Notes under the pieces: model-generated | What the model was told of the DNA's origin: nothing | Database searches by the model: none | Seen by the model: only the letters and a program-made list of their open reading frames with translations | Made by a program: the position numbers and the translations under genes | NCBI GenBank assembly: GCA_016794985.1 | Contig: JAEUIQ010000084.1 | Span: 1 to 64,000, forward strand | Reading direction: 5' to 3' | DNA from: Planctomycetaceae bacterium | GTDB taxonomy: Bacteria > Planctomycetota > Planctomycetia > Pirellulales > Pirellulaceae | DNA: 64,000 nt | Shown here: piece by piece, positions 63,216 to 64,000 of the stretch | Position numbering within the stretch: position 1 is the first letter of the stretch | How the letters are laid out: every line of letters starts with the position of its first letter

Positions 63216-64000
63216 ATGAGCGCGCTACAGTTTCGACAGGTGGTTTGTTTCGGTTGGCTTTTTAGTTTGGCCCTGGGCTTGTACTGGGAATCGGCCCACG
63301 CACAACTATCATCCGAACACGATCAGCTGCGGCTCAATCAAATCCAAGTGATTGGCAGTCACAACTCGTATCATTTGGCTCCCGAACCGGAGCTGATGAA
63401 GTTCATCGAGTTAGGTGGGAAGCGGGTCGCTGACTCTATCGATTACACGCATCCGTCGCTCACCGAGCAACTGGATCAAGGGCTTCGCCAATTCGAGTTG
63501 GACGTGTATGCGGATCCCGTTGGCGGTCTGTTCGCCAATCCGCTCGGGCTGCAAATGTTGCGTGATGCAGGCAAGGAACCTCTGTACGTTCCGAACCGTG
63601 ATGGGAAACTGACGCAACCGGGTCTCAAGATCATTCATGAACCCAATTTCGATTACGCGACGCGAAACGAAACCTTCTTGGACGCTTTGCAAGAGATCGA
63701 TCGCTGGTCGGCCGAGCACTCGGACCATGTTCCGATTTTGGTGCTGGTGGAGTTAAAAGAGAAATCAGCGGTGGCCTCGCCGTTGAAGTTCGTGCCCTTC
63801 GATCGACCTCAGTTGTTGGCGGTGGATGCAGAGATCCGGCAAGGGATTGCTGCACAACGATTGCTGACCCCGGATGATCTGCGACGCGGCGAAGCGACCT
63901 TGCGCGACGCGATTGGGAAACACGGTTGGCCGCAGCTCAAGGATTGTCGCGGCAAGATCTTTTTTGCGCTCGATAACGAGGGCGCGTTGCTGGATCGTTA
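63216..64000 (+). CDS. Secreted PI-PLC-C1-like phosphodiesterase (cut by the right edge)
   Basis: The frame is open from ATG 63216, with GGAGG ten bases upstream, to the end of the window (261 codons). A signal peptide (about 10-30) ends in ESAHAQL. NQIQVIGSHNSYHLAPE holds the first catalytic His (about 49), and LKIIHEPNFDYATRNETFLDALQEI the second (about 141), as in the calcium-dependent phosphatidylinositol-specific phospholipase C family. The C-terminal part lies outside. It probably acts in the periplasm or outside on lipid head groups. Confidence 0.8.
   Translation, partial: MSALQFRQVVCFGWLFSLALGLYWESAHAQLSSEHDQLRLNQIQVIGSHNSYHLAPEPELMKFIELGGKRVADSIDYTHPSLTEQLDQGLRQFELDVYADPVGGLFANPLGLQMLRDAGKEPLYVPNRDGKLTQPGLKIIHEPNFDYATRNETFLDALQEIDRWSAEHSDHVPILVLVELKEKSAVASPLKFVPFDRPQLLAVDAEIRQGIAAQRLLTPDDLRRGEATLRDAIGKHGWPQLKDCRGKIFFALDNEGALLDR

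Overview
The window reads as chromosomal DNA of a planctomycete, most likely from the Pirellulales (Rhodopirellula/Blastopirellula-like). The basis is gene content: two CRTAC1-type (FG-GAP plus ASPIC/UnbV) secreted proteins, one coupled to a TPR protein; a very large kinase-like membrane protein with a degenerate catalytic core; secreted BON and VWA proteins with poorly conserved partners; a CE15-type esterase; a BY-kinase; and an Obg GTPase with a divergent G4 motif. No rRNA, tRNA or CRISPR array was found. This assignment is inference; no database was searched.

Layout. (1) 1-2.7 kb is accessory DNA. It holds the end of a polymorphic toxin (HINT tail plus papain-like tip) with an immunity candidate, a displaced Doc-type toxin tip with a second immunity candidate, a frameshifted and truncated IS4-family transposase, and about 0.7 kb of non-coding relic sequence. 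(2) 2.7-4.5 kb has a PadR regulator behind a near-consensus promoter that overlaps a palindromic operator, a coupled membrane protein, and a DUF457-type membrane protein. (3) 4.5-14.7 kb is a minus-strand housekeeping run: membrane protein, ppk, purQ, miaB, the giant pseudokinase, proA. (4) 15-20.6 kb has a secreted protein, rpmA, a shared terminator, gmd and fcl (GDP-fucose synthesis), tpx and a TM2 protein. (5) 20.7-30.4 kb has a heme-binding-type histidine kinase, recG, pyrD, an AhpC-like peroxiredoxin, an NtrC-type regulator and an APC permease. (6) 30.4-45.5 kb has CRTAC1/TPR, mutS, a Wzc-like tyrosine autokinase, a TolB-M28-PDZ peptidase, a VWA protein and a BON protein behind a possibly structured leader. 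(7) 45.6-58.5 kb has a second CRTAC1 protein, a large secreted protein, a Gly-rich BON protein, obgE, ogt, an FHA protein, a secreted protein, a flavin monooxygenase, TspO, a CE15 esterase and a small membrane protein. (8) 58.5-64 kb has serC plus a 2-hydroxyacid dehydrogenase, a tandem array of hairpin-forming repeats, a folE2-mazG-PTPS operon, and the start of a PI-PLC-like secreted protein cut by the window edge.

How genes work together. serC and the dehydrogenase are 8 bp apart and suggest serine synthesis. gmd and fcl give GDP-fucose, and the BY-kinase suggests polysaccharide export, although they lie apart. The folE2-mazG-PTPS run is tightly coupled. Its PTPS carries both the QueD cysteine and the PTPS-III glutamate (CExxHGH), so one operon could feed both queuosine and folate synthesis; I consider this the most testable metabolic hypothesis here. 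Other points worth checking are the non-Phd partner of the Doc-type toxin tip, the flavoprotein gene with no ATG/GTG/TTG start before its Rossmann motif, the hairpin repeat array at 60.6 kb, and the structured leader at 44.7 kb.
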